37,348 nt of DNA from JAICMB01 sp049514735 (GTDB lineage Bacteria > Acidobacteriota > Terriglobia > Bryobacterales > Bryobacteraceae). A model generated the notes under the pieces. It was not told the DNA's origin. It worked only from the letters and a program-made list of their open reading frames with translations, and ran no database searches. Below, in pieces: positions 17,556 through 24,443 of the stretch. The translations under genes were made by a program, and so were the position numbers. Within the stretch, counting starts at the first letter, position 1. Each line of letters starts with the position of its first letter. The stretch is taken from assembly GCA_049514735.1 (NCBI GenBank), contig JBEKUT010000010.1, forward strand, positions 1-37,348, given 5' to 3'.

Positions 17556-19799
17556 TCAATCCCCTTCAACCGGCGCACCTTCCTGATGATGCGTCAACTC
17601 CGTCTGCAGTTCCTTCATCACCAGTTCCGCCTCGGCCGACGTGCCCAGATCCCGCGCCAGCCGCTGCAAAGCCACGCCCACAATATCGCGATGATGCAGC
17701 TTCGCGCCGAACTGCCGGTTCGAAAGATCGCGCCACAGTTGATGCACCAGATCGATATCCTCCGGCCACAGCCGCGGCGGATGCGGACCCAGGTTGAAGA
17801 AGACCGATTTCTCGCGTCCCAGCACCACCTCCAGCGAAAGAGACGGACGCGGTTGCGGCAGGCTCTCCCACGCCTCGCCGACGATCTTTCCAAGAATCGT
17901 CGCGTCGTATTTCGGCGAAAGGCCCGCCACTACTCGCGCCGACTTCAGCTTATCTGCGGTCTGAATAACGGCATGCCACGCGTCCGCGCCGGGCACCACC
18001 AGAAGCTCCACCGTCTTGCCCGCTTTCTCCGCAACGGTCACAACTTTAGTGAACAACAGCCGTTCATCCGCGCCGAACACCTGGTCCGTGCCGAGTTCGA
18101 GCGCCTGCGAACCGCGCGGGCTCACGTGAACCGACACCACGACGATATCGATCTTGCGCGTATCCGTTTTCGCGAGCGTTCGTTCCAGGTGCTCCAGATG
18201 GCCCGGATTCCGCACCGCGACAATCACGTTCCCGGGCCGCGCGTTCACTGCCTCGGGCGCCACCTCGCTGCTATCGGCGAGCCGGAATTCTTCTAATTCC
18301 GCGGGACGCCCAACGGTTCCCTTCCGGTTGATCCGCTCCGATATTTCAAACGTCGCAAAGAACGCGACGGTAAAACACACACCCGAAATAGTGGCGACCT
18401 CCTTGGTCAGGCAATTGATTATCGCCAGCGTGAACAAAGCCAGCGTAATGATCCCAAGGCCAACCGGAAACTCAATCCCGCCAATACGGAAATTCAGCGG
18501 CACTCGCCAATCGCGTTTACCCGGCTGCTTGAACCGCAGCACCAGCACCGCCAGCCCTTTCATCGCGAAGCTCCACACCACGCCGAACGCGTACGCCTCG
18601 CCCAACATGTAAACGTCGCCGCGGCTGATCAGGATCGTTACCAATTGCAGGATCACGATGAGATTGATCAACCGGCTGGTGGTGCCGAATTTTTTGTGCG
18701 GCTTGCGCAGAAACCTCGGCAAGACGCCGTCCTCCGCCACGCGATTCAGCACGCCGTTGGAGCCGATGATCGCCGTGTTAACCGCGCCCGCCAATATCAA
18801 CGCGCCCACCAGAACCACAAATGCGTGGAAGAGCAGCCGCGCCCATTCCGGTCCCAGCAGAAACATGGAAAGCCCGCCGATCAGGTTGTCCAGATACTTC
18901 CCGCGTTCCGCATCGGGGATCAGCATCACCGCGAAAAACGACACCAGCGACGTGAACGCCAGCGAGTAGATAAAGATGATGAATCCCGCTCGTTCCAGAT
19001 TCTTGAGCTTTGGCGAAGCGATTTCGCGGTTCACCTGCGCCAGGCTCTCTTCGCCGCTCATCGCCAGCAGCGAGTGTCCCAACCCGATCAGAACGGCGAT
19101 CACGGTGAACTGCGGCCAGATTGTTCCCTTCAACCACCCCAGCGCGGCCGACCCGAAATGAATCGTCGAACGTGAAGGCAGCGGAACCGGCTGATATCCG
19201 CGCGCGAATATCGTGACCAGGCACCATGCGATCAGGATCACTACCATCACAGTCGTGATCTGCATAATTCGCAGCGCCTTGTGGCTCGATTCCCGAATGC
19301 CGATAATGTTCTTGCGCCAGAAGTAAATGGTGGCTAAGGCCGCGAACACGGCCGCGAACGTCTCCGGCGGCACCGACAGGCCGGGCCGATGGAAATACAC
19401 ACCCATTTCGTTGATCAGCCCCGCCACGTACAAGCCCGCGCTGACGCCGCTGATGGGTCCGGTTAAAACATAATCGAACATCAATGCGGAAACCGAAAAT
19501 TTCGCGAGCGTCCCGCCCATGGCCTCGTGAACCACGCGGTACACGCCCCCGCGCACGAACATCCCGCAGCTCTCGATATACACGGCGCGCACCGCGTACG
19601 AGAACAGCATGATGGCGAGGATGAACCACGGCGCCGACTTGCCGATCGCCGTCTCCGCGATGCCGCCCACGTAATAGGCGGAAGAAGCCAGATCGCTCAG
19701 AACGATGGCCGCCGCCCTCCAGAACGAAATGAAGGACAGCATTACGGTGGTGGCGACCACGACTTTCGTGGTGCTACTCGCGTTACGCAACAATGCCAC
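17556..19799 (-). CDS. APC-superfamily amino acid permease with C-terminal USP-like domains
   Basis: A 747-residue protein. The GTG at 19797-19799 is preceded by GGGAG at 8-nt spacing. Residues ~10-480 contain about twelve hydrophobic segments typical of APC transporters (AIVLSDLASSAYYVGGIAET; LVTILISRGDVYMLGEAYAF; GLGIITLALFTLAIINCLT), with the conserved Gly-containing opening helix. From about residue 520 the chain is soluble: NVIVAVRNPGHLEHLERTLA, IDIVVVSVHVSP, then ELLVVPGADAWHAVIQTADK, a universal-stress-protein-like alpha/beta fold. The last ~40 residues are helical and charged. Transport of an amino acid or related solute with cytosolic control by the USP-like part is the likely role; the substrate is not readable. 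It lies alone between the TPR run and the ADOP gene. Confidence 0.85.
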   Translation of the reverse strand: MALLRNASSTTKVVVATTVMLSFISFWRAAAIVLSDLASSAYYVGGIAETAIGKSAPWFILAIMLFSYAVRAVYIESCGMFVRGGVYRVVHEAMGGTLAKFSVSALMFDYVLTGPISGVSAGLYVAGLINEMGVYFHRPGLSVPPETFAAVFAALATIYFWRKNIIGIRESSHKALRIMQITTVMVVILIAWCLVTIFARGYQPVPLPSRSTIHFGSAALGWLKGTIWPQFTVIAVLIGLGHSLLAMSGEESLAQVNREIASPKLKNLERAGFIIFIYSLAFTSLVSFFAVMLIPDAERGKYLDNLIGGLSMFLLGPEWARLLFHAFVVLVGALILAGAVNTAIIGSNGVLNRVAEDGVLPRFLRKPHKKFGTTSRLINLIVILQLVTILISRGDVYMLGEAYAFGVVWSFAMKGLAVLVLRFKQPGKRDWRVPLNFRIGGIEFPVGLGIITLALFTLAIINCLTKEVATISGVCFTVAFFATFEISERINRKGTVGRPAELEEFRLADSSEVAPEAVNARPGNVIVAVRNPGHLEHLERTLAKTDTRKIDIVVVSVHVSPRGSQALELGTDQVFGADERLLFTKVVTVAEKAGKTVELLVVPGADAWHAVIQTADKLKSARVVAGLSPKYDATILGKIVGEAWESLPQPRPSLSLEVVLGREKSVFFNLGPHPPRLWPEDIDLVHQLWRDLSNRQFGAKLHHRDIVGVALQRLARDLGTSAEAELVMKELQTELTHHQEGAPVEGD

Positions 19800-19885
19800 T
19801 CGAACGCTCCCGATGCCCCGGCTTCACGGCCCGGCATTCTCAAAATTCAGGCTATTCCATCATCTTATCGTGCGTGTAGCAGCGC

Positions 19886-19915
19886 ATTCCGAGCCGTCAC
19901 CGGCAGGGAGCGGCC
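19886..19915 (+). repeat. AGCCGT-loop repeat, copy E (diverged)
   Basis: TTCCG-AGCCGTCAC-CGGCA followed by GGGAGCGG. It matches the copy at 29803-29837 at most positions, but the left outer arm CCGCTCC is missing and the inner stem is damaged at its base. It is probably a decayed REP-like element. Confidence 0.6.
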
Positions 19916-19951
19916 GCCCCAATCATACATGTTCTTCAGGGGAGCCGTGGA

Positions 19952-19977
19952 GCAGGTCATCGGGTTTTGTGGCCTGC
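19952..19977 (+). repeat. Constant-loop hairpin D
   Basis: GCAGGTCA (19952-19959) pairs with TGGCCTGC (19970-19977), with one T-G wobble, around TCGGGTTTTG (19960-19969). The right arm and flank, TTTTGTGGCCTGCCTG, are identical to hairpin A. Confidence 0.75.
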
Positions 19978-20022
19978 CTGCTTCTTATGTTCGTCACTCC
20001 AAAGGGATACCAGGTTCTTCAT

Positions 20023-20028
20023 TATAAT
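20023..20028 (+). promoter_or_regulatory. Possible -10 box of the ADOP permease gene
   Basis: An exact TATAAT lies 80 bp before the ATG at 20109. No good -35 sits 16-18 bp upstream, so this is a weak call. Confidence 0.3.
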
Positions 20029-20108
20029 CAGGCCCACCTCAGGCCATCCCTTCCTAACCAAGCTCCGTCCGCCGCGTCTTATCATGATTCATAGACTACG
20101 GGAGGATC

Positions 20109-22550
20109 ATGCACGTCTGGTTACAGGATTTTCGCTACGCCCTGCGGATGCTCCGCAAGAGCCCCGGCTTGACCCTCGTCATCGTGGCCTCCCTGGCCAT
20201 CGGAATCGGAGCCAATTCCGCCATCTTCAGCGTGGTTGACGCGCTGCTGCTGCGCCCGCTGCCCTATCCGCAGCCGGACCGCCTCGCCGCCGTGTGGCTG
20301 CATTCTCCCGGAATCGGCATCTTCCGCGACTGGCCGTCACCCGGCGAATACATCGATATCCAAAACGAAAACCATTCCTTCGACCAGATGGCTCTTGCGC
20401 ACAGCCGGCCCTTCACCCTGACCGGCCGCGACCGTCCCGAGCGGGTCGATGGCGTGCGCGCGCAATCGAGCCTTCTACGGATGCTTGGCGCGAAGCCTCT
20501 TTTAGGCCGCTTGCTCTTGCCGGAAGAAGACAAACCCGGCAAACCAGCCGTCGTGATTCTGAGCGACCGCGTCTGGAAGCGCCTCTTCAACGCCGATCCC
20601 GGAATCGTCGGCAAGAGCATCACGATCTATGACAAGGCCTTCACCGTGGCCGGCGTGCTACAGCCCGGGTTCTTGCTCAATGCTGAAGTGATGCCGTCGG
20701 AAGGGCCGTTAGACAAAGTCGACCTCTTTCTGCCCCTGCCATTGGACGGCGATGCCGTGAAAAACAGGGGCGACGAAAACTACAACATTATGGTCCGGCT
20801 AAAGCCCGGAGTTTCGGTGCAACAGGCGCAGGCCGACATCGATATCATCGCCAGCCGCATCCGCGAGAAGGACAAGCGCGACCGCACATTCGGCATGCAC
20901 GTGGTGGGACTCCAGGAGCAAGTCGTAGGAGACGTGCGCCGCGCGCTTCTTGTTCTTCTGGGATCGGTGACGCTCGTGTTGCTGATCGCTTGCGCCAACG
21001 TCGCGAACCTGTTGCTCACCCGCGCCGCGCGCCGCGAGAAAGAAGTGGCCATCCGGACCGCGTTGGGAGCAGGCTGGCAGCGGCTGGTGCGGCAATTGCT
21101 CACTGAGAGCGTTCTTTTGTCAATCCTCGGAGGCGCCGCTGGTCTCCTCGTCGCCCAAGCGAGCCTCTACGTGCTGCGCACCATGAATCCGGGGAACATC
21201 CCACGCTTGGACGACATCGCAATCAACGGGACCGTTCTCGCGTTCACCTTCGGAGTCTCGCTGGCAACCGGCATTCTATTCGGCTTGGTGCCGGTCTGGC
21301 GCGCCATCAAGGTGGATTTGAACACGTCCCTGAAGTCCGGCGGCCGCAGTGGGCAAACCGACGGCGGTATGCAACTCGGACGACAGGGCTTGCGCGGCCT
21401 GCTGGTGGTTTCAGAACTCGCCCTTTCTCTGATGCTGCTGATCGGCGCCGGTCTGCTCATCCGCAGCTTCGTGGAATTGCAGCGCGTGCCGCCGGGGTTC
21501 ACTGCCGGCGGTGTACTCACCATGGAAGTTTCCGTCGATGGCGCGAAATACCGAGAGGGCAAAGCCGTCGCGCAGTTCTACGACGATATCGACAATCGCA
21601 TCGCCCATCTGCCGGGAGTGCAGGCGGAAGGCGTGGTATCGGTGCTGCCGCTGACAGGTGCAGTAGGTTGGGGAGGTATCAGCGTGGAAGGACACCCCGA
21701 GCCGCCCGGACACGAGTTGCAGGTGGATATTCGCCAGGCGAGCACGGATTATTTTCGCGCCATGCTGATTCCGTTAATTCAAGGCCGCTTTTTCTCGGAA
21801 CATGACAATAAGGACAAGCCGGAAGTGGTAATTATTGATGAAAAATTCGCGCAGCGCTATTGGCCCCACGAAAATCCGATAGGAAAACATTTGTGGTTCG
21901 ATCCCAAGAAGCCTATGACGATTGTGGGCGTGGTGGGAGTTGTCAAACAATACGGACTTGACGCGGACAGCAAGATCGCGGCCTATTTCCCGGAGGACCA
22001 GCAGACCTCGAATGGCATGTTCCTGGTAGCTCGCACGTCCGGCGATCCAGCCGCGCTGTCGAACTCTATCGTCCGTCAAATCCACGCCGTAGACCCGGAT
22101 GTACCGATATCGGGAATCCGGACCATGCAGGACCGCCTCTTCAATTCTCTGGCGCGGCAGCGCTTCGCAAGCACCATGCTGGGCGCTTTCGCGGCCTTCG
22201 CGCTGCTTCTCGCCGCGGTCGGCATCTACGGCGTCATGTCTTATCTGGTGGCTCAGAGCACTCACGATATCGGGATAAGAGTGGCCTTGGGCGCAAGGCC
22301 CGGCAATATTATCGGATTAGTAGTACGCCAGGGAATGCAACTGACAGGGCTCGGCATCGTAGTGGGTCTGGTAGGAGCAGCCGCGTTGACCCGCGTGATG
22401 GCAAGTCTGTTGTTCGGAGTGAGCGCCACCGATGCGGTGACATTCTCAGCAGTGGCCGTGCTCCTGGCAGCAGTAGCATTCGCGGCAACAGTAATTCCGG
22501 CGCGGCGAGCGACCAGGGTGGACCCCATGGTCGCGCTACGGGAAGAATAG
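20109..22550 (+). CDS. ADOP-family ABC permease (MacB/FtsX-like)
   Basis: An 813-residue protein preceded by GGGAGG three to four nt before the ATG. The N-terminal leader (FRYALRMLRKSPGLTLVIVA, then IGIGANSAIFSVVDALLLRP) is the signature opening of the acidobacterial duplicated orphan permease family (ADOP, TIGR03434). A periplasmic MacB-type core follows, then FtsX domain 1 (ACANVANLLLTRAARREKEV, IRTALGAG), a second periplasmic core (GGVLTMEVSVDGAKYREGKA) and FtsX domain 2 (VGIYGVMSYLVAQSTHDIGI, RVALGARPGNII). The usual length is about 800. It is an inner-membrane mechanotransmission or export permease. No ATPase gene is adjacent, consistent with the orphan status of the family. The substrate is unknown. 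Its stop at 22550 abuts the stop of the convergent gene at 22551. Confidence 0.93.
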   Translation: MHVWLQDFRYALRMLRKSPGLTLVIVASLAIGIGANSAIFSVVDALLLRPLPYPQPDRLAAVWLHSPGIGIFRDWPSPGEYIDIQNENHSFDQMALAHSRPFTLTGRDRPERVDGVRAQSSLLRMLGAKPLLGRLLLPEEDKPGKPAVVILSDRVWKRLFNADPGIVGKSITIYDKAFTVAGVLQPGFLLNAEVMPSEGPLDKVDLFLPLPLDGDAVKNRGDENYNIMVRLKPGVSVQQAQADIDIIASRIREKDKRDRTFGMHVVGLQEQVVGDVRRALLVLLGSVTLVLLIACANVANLLLTRAARREKEVAIRTALGAGWQRLVRQLLTESVLLSILGGAAGLLVAQASLYVLRTMNPGNIPRLDDIAINGTVLAFTFGVSLATGILFGLVPVWRAIKVDLNTSLKSGGRSGQTDGGMQLGRQGLRGLLVVSELALSLMLLIGAGLLIRSFVELQRVPPGFTAGGVLTMEVSVDGAKYREGKAVAQFYDDIDNRIAHLPGVQAEGVVSVLPLTGAVGWGGISVEGHPEPPGHELQVDIRQASTDYFRAMLIPLIQGRFFSEHDNKDKPEVVIIDEKFAQRYWPHENPIGKHLWFDPKKPMTIVGVVGVVKQYGLDADSKIAAYFPEDQQTSNGMFLVARTSGDPAALSNSIVRQIHAVDPDVPISGIRTMQDRLFNSLARQRFASTMLGAFAAFALLLAAVGIYGVMSYLVAQSTHDIGIRVALGARPGNIIGLVVRQGMQLTGLGIVVGLVGAAALTRVMASLLFGVSATDAVTFSAVAVLLAAVAFAATVIPARRATRVDPMVALREE

Positions 22551-23066
22551 CTAGAAACGAACGCTAGGACAGATATTGACCGGTGCGCCGCCGCACGTCG
22601 CTATCGCAATGAACCTCGGCGTTTCGGCCGGAGGACCCATTGACGTACTGACACCGAGCCAGAGGGCCACAATAATGCCAACGATATTAACTACCGCGAG
22701 CAATTTCAGAAGCGTCGTTATCCAGAATGTTACAGACCCGCGCCGGGAGGGCCGCTCCAGCCACTTGGTAGTGTCATGAAGTACTTCCATGTGCTCATTC
22801 TGCCCGGCTGTCGAACCTATCGAAAGCGTGTGTCGAATCGGGTAACCCAGAACGGGCTTGGTCAAACCGAGCAAGTCCTCGAGCAGAGTTTTTCTCACGA
22901 CAGTGCGCCGATAATACTGATGACCTTTATTGATGGCAGCGACACCGACCAATGCGGCGCTCAGGCCGAATGCAAAGATCGCTGCGATCAGGAAGTCCAG
23001 AACGGGGGAATTACCGGCCTTGAGAAGACCCGTCGCGACGGAGATGATGGCGCTGTCGAGAGCCAT
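22551..23066 (-). CDS. Small membrane protein of unknown function
   Basis: A 171-residue protein not recognised as a known family. Two strong membrane segments are visible: residues ~23-46 (VLDFLIAAIFAFGLSAALVG) and ~114-140 (TTLLKLLAVVNIVGIIVALW), with a charged ~65-residue loop between them (RRTVVRKTLLEDLLGLTKPV) and a short tail. The first gene after the ADOP stop, it has lower GC and less GC-biased third positions than the permease next door, fitting the start of an acquired island. A membrane effector of a defence system is one possibility for a two-helix protein in such a place, but nothing in the sequence proves it. Confidence 0.65.
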   Translation of the reverse strand: MALDSAIISVATGLLKAGNSPVLDFLIAAIFAFGLSAALVGVAAINKGHQYYRRTVVRKTLLEDLLGLTKPVLGYPIRHTLSIGSTAGQNEHMEVLHDTTKWLERPSRRGSVTFWITTLLKLLAVVNIVGIIVALWLGVSTSMGPPAETPRFIAIATCGGAPVNICPSVRF

Positions 23067-23122
23067 GTAGTAAACGGTCCGATCCTAATTGAGCTTGACC
23101 TGGAACCGGTACTCCTCAATCG

Positions 23123-23157
23123 CGATTTTGTACAGCTCTAAGAGTTCTGCAAAATCG
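23123..23157. repeat. Imperfect 35-nt hairpin between Nudix and membrane-protein genes
   Basis: CGATTTTG (23123-23130) pairs perfectly with CAAAATCG (23150-23157). Inside, CAG/CTG and CTC/GAG pairs give a long stem with two small internal loops and a TAA tip. It begins 26 nt beyond the Nudix stop codon, so it may be a terminator or a processing site, but no T-run follows on the minus strand. Confidence 0.5.
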
Positions 23158-23183
23158 AGCGTACCCGGTTCTTGAGACGTAGG

Positions 23184-23705
23184 TCAGTCCTTCTTGAAGT
23201 GTTCCTCATAAAACCGAAGGACGTGCAGGAACGTAGGAGTGAATTGCATTGTTCCAGCGTCGCGGCGATCGTGGATCGCTTCGAGCGGCATAAACTCGAT
23301 TTGATCGATATGCTCGTGGTCGTATCGGAAGGGACCGTCATTTATTGTCGTGAACACGCCGATGAACTTGTGGGAGCCCTCGTCGATCATAGTGTCTTTA
23401 CCGAGATACTGAAGCGTAGCATCGGCGACACCAAGCTCTTGCGACAGCCTACGATTGGCTGCCGCACGATAGTCCTCGTGGGCGAAAACGTATCCCGCCA
23501 CCGATGAACCCCAGAATCCAGGGTGCCTTATTCTCGTGCTGGCGAGACGCTGAACGAGCAGATCCCCGTTCGAATTGAAGACCAGGACATGGACTACGCG
23601 GAAATTCGCGTGCCGCTGAAAAACTTCTCCCCGCCGAACCACGCCAATGGGATTATCACGATCGTCGATGGTGTCGACGAGCATGTTCTCATTCACTGCG
23701 CTCAT
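23184..23705 (-). CDS. Nudix hydrolase (YfcD/IDI-like)
   Basis: A 173-residue protein. The order DTIDDRDNPIGVVRRGEVFQ, then HVLVFNSNGDLLVQRLA, then PGFWGSSVAGYV matches the YfcD/isopentenyl-diphosphate isomerase-like branch of Nudix enzymes, which hydrolyse nucleoside-diphosphate-X compounds. The Nudix box is G-x5-E-x7-R-R-L-S-Q-E-L-G-V (from GYVFAHE to QELGV). The consensus R-E becomes R-R and the first Glu of E-E becomes Gln, so metal binding may be reduced or altered. The start at 23705 leaves a 147-bp region to the divergent HTH gene, which holds three operator-like sites, so the regulator may control both. The substrate is unknown. Confidence 0.85.
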   Translation of the reverse strand: MSAVNENMLVDTIDDRDNPIGVVRRGEVFQRHANFRVVHVLVFNSNGDLLVQRLASTRIRHPGFWGSSVAGYVFAHEDYRAAANRRLSQELGVADATLQYLGKDTMIDEGSHKFIGVFTTINDGPFRYDHEHIDQIEFMPLEAIHDRRDAGTMQFTPTFLHVLRFYEEHFKKD

Positions 23706-23750
23706 TCATCACTCCCGCTCTCATAGAGGCGTCCTGAATCGATGCACCTG

Positions 23751-23756
23751 ATTGTA
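23751..23756 (-). promoter_or_regulatory. Possible -10 box of the Nudix gene
   Basis: On the minus strand this reads TACAAT, 46 nt before the Nudix ATG. The corresponding -35 region falls on operator-like site 1 (23771-23786) but its sequence (TTGCGT, 14-bp spacer) is off-standard. Confidence 0.3.
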
Positions 23757-23770
23757 TCCTCGCAAAGGTC

Positions 23771-23786
23771 ACGCAAGTTTTCTTGC
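23771..23786 (+). promoter_or_regulatory. Operator-like site 1
   Basis: ACGCAAGTTTTCTTGC: an internal palindrome GCAAG-TTTT-CTTGC. It shares ACGCAA..TT..TTGC with sites 2 and 3. It lies toward the divergent Nudix gene. Confidence 0.6.
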
Positions 23787-23794
23787 TCAACTGT

Positions 23795-23810
23795 ACGCAA
23801 TTTTAGTTGC
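23795..23810 (+). promoter_or_regulatory. Operator-like site 2
   Basis: ACGCAATTTTAGTTGC. It differs at one position from the reverse complement of site 3, so together they form a 16-bp inverted repeat with a 14-bp spacer. Its right end overlaps the proposed -35 box. Confidence 0.65.
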
Positions 23811-23835
23811 AAACGCCCGGATATGCAAGTAAAAT
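23807..23835 (+). promoter_or_regulatory. Sigma70-like promoter of the HTH gene
   Basis: TTGCAA (23807-23812), a 17-bp spacer, and TAAAAT (23830-23835). This predicts a transcription start near 23842 and a short leader to the ATG at 23853. Both boxes lie within operator-like sites 2 and 3, as expected for autorepression. Confidence 0.55.
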
Positions 23836-23840
23836 TGCGT
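23825..23840 (-). promoter_or_regulatory. Operator-like site 3
   Basis: On the minus strand it reads ACGCAATTTTACTTGC, matching site 2 at 15 of 16 positions. It covers the proposed -10 box. Confidence 0.65.
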
Positions 23841-23852
23841 TGGCATCGCAGC

Positions 23853-24284
23853 ATGAGTCCGCAAGACGCAAAGTTGGCATTCGCTCGCGCAATCCAGGCG
23901 GCATTCAAGGAGATCGTCCGCAAGAACAAAGGCAAACTGGCCCAGAAAGCCGCGGAGATCGGCGTCGAACGCCAGCAGCTTGAACAATACGCCACAGGCA
24001 CTGTACCCAGAAGCGACGTGATTCTAACAGCGATGATCAAGTGGGGCCTGCGGCTTCGAATCGAGGATCCGAATGCGCCCGGAGGCGAACCGAAGTGGTG
24101 GGAATGCGGCATGAGCGGCAAAGATGGCGTTCGTGCGAAATCGAGGCCGCTACCTGTTCAACTGCCTCTGTTCAAAGCCATCGAGCATCTCGGCGATAAA
24201 GACACGGATGTTAGAATCCTGCGCAAAGAACCAGGGCGTATCCGGCTCGCTGTGGACATCCTCTTCAAAGACAAGATCGGCTAA
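23853..24284 (+). CDS. HTH (XRE-like) transcriptional regulator
   Basis: A 143-residue protein from the ATG at 23853. Earlier in-frame ATGs at 23742 and 23823 would put operator and promoter sequence inside the gene, so they are less likely. Residues ~20-65 form a helix-turn-helix of the XRE/Cro type (KLAQKAAEIGVERQQLEQYA followed by TGTVPRSDVILTAMIKWGLR). The C-terminal ~60 residues include LPLFKAIEHLGDKDTDVRIL and a basic stretch of unknown family. The gene stands between a divergent Nudix gene and the SEFIR-STAND gene 92 bp downstream. Three related 16-bp sites sit upstream, two over its own promoter, which points to autoregulation and possible control of the flanking genes; that control is inference. 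Confidence 0.75.
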   Translation: MSPQDAKLAFARAIQAAFKEIVRKNKGKLAQKAAEIGVERQQLEQYATGTVPRSDVILTAMIKWGLRLRIEDPNAPGGEPKWWECGMSGKDGVRAKSRPLPVQLPLFKAIEHLGDKDTDVRILRKEPGRIRLAVDILFKDKIG

Positions 24285-24302
24285 CGTTTTGACGAGTCTC
24301 CC

Positions 24303-24321
24303 AACCGAGCCGTGAACGGTT
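24303..24321 (+). repeat. AGCCGT-loop hairpin, copy G (short)
   Basis: AACCG-AGCCGTGAA-CGGTT, a 5-bp stem with a 9-nt loop. The loop matches copy F at 29803 in 8 of 9 bases, while the outer two stem pairs are swapped from TT/AA to AA/TT. It lies between the HTH and SEFIR genes. It is short, so a chance match is not excluded. Confidence 0.45.
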
Positions 24322-24376
24322 GCTAATCACGACCCAATAATTCTGGCTTCATTGCGATATCATTTGAGTTCTCAGG

Positions 24377-24443
24377 ATGTTACCTGGAACTCAACCGCCG
24401 AGAGTCTTAATCAGCTACAGTCACGACTCGCCGGAGCATGAGG
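24377..24443 (+). pseudogene. Frame-displaced N-terminus of the SEFIR domain
   Basis: From the ATG at 24377 the frame reads MLPGTQPPRVLISYSHDSPE then HEA. This is the first beta strand and box 1 of a SEFIR domain. The continuation of the domain (RVLALSDRLRDDGIDAI) is in the +1 frame and begins at 24444. One extra base, or two missing bases, near 24443 separates the two parts. CTCAGG directly precedes the ATG. The break may be a real mutation, a sequence error or a recoding site. Confidence 0.75.

Larger units (their letters stand above)
19800..20108. other. 309-bp intergenic region carrying two repeat hairpins and a promoter-like box
   Basis: There is no credible gene. The region separates divergent APC and ADOP genes and holds a diverged AGCCGTCAC-loop repeat (19886-19915), constant-loop hairpin D (19952-19977) and a TATAAT at 20023-20028. 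Confidence 0.7.

Noticed and set aside
22776..23141. A 121-codon plus-strand open frame
   Set aside because: Mostly antisense to the small membrane-protein gene; no start signal and no motif. The minus frame has clear membrane helices.
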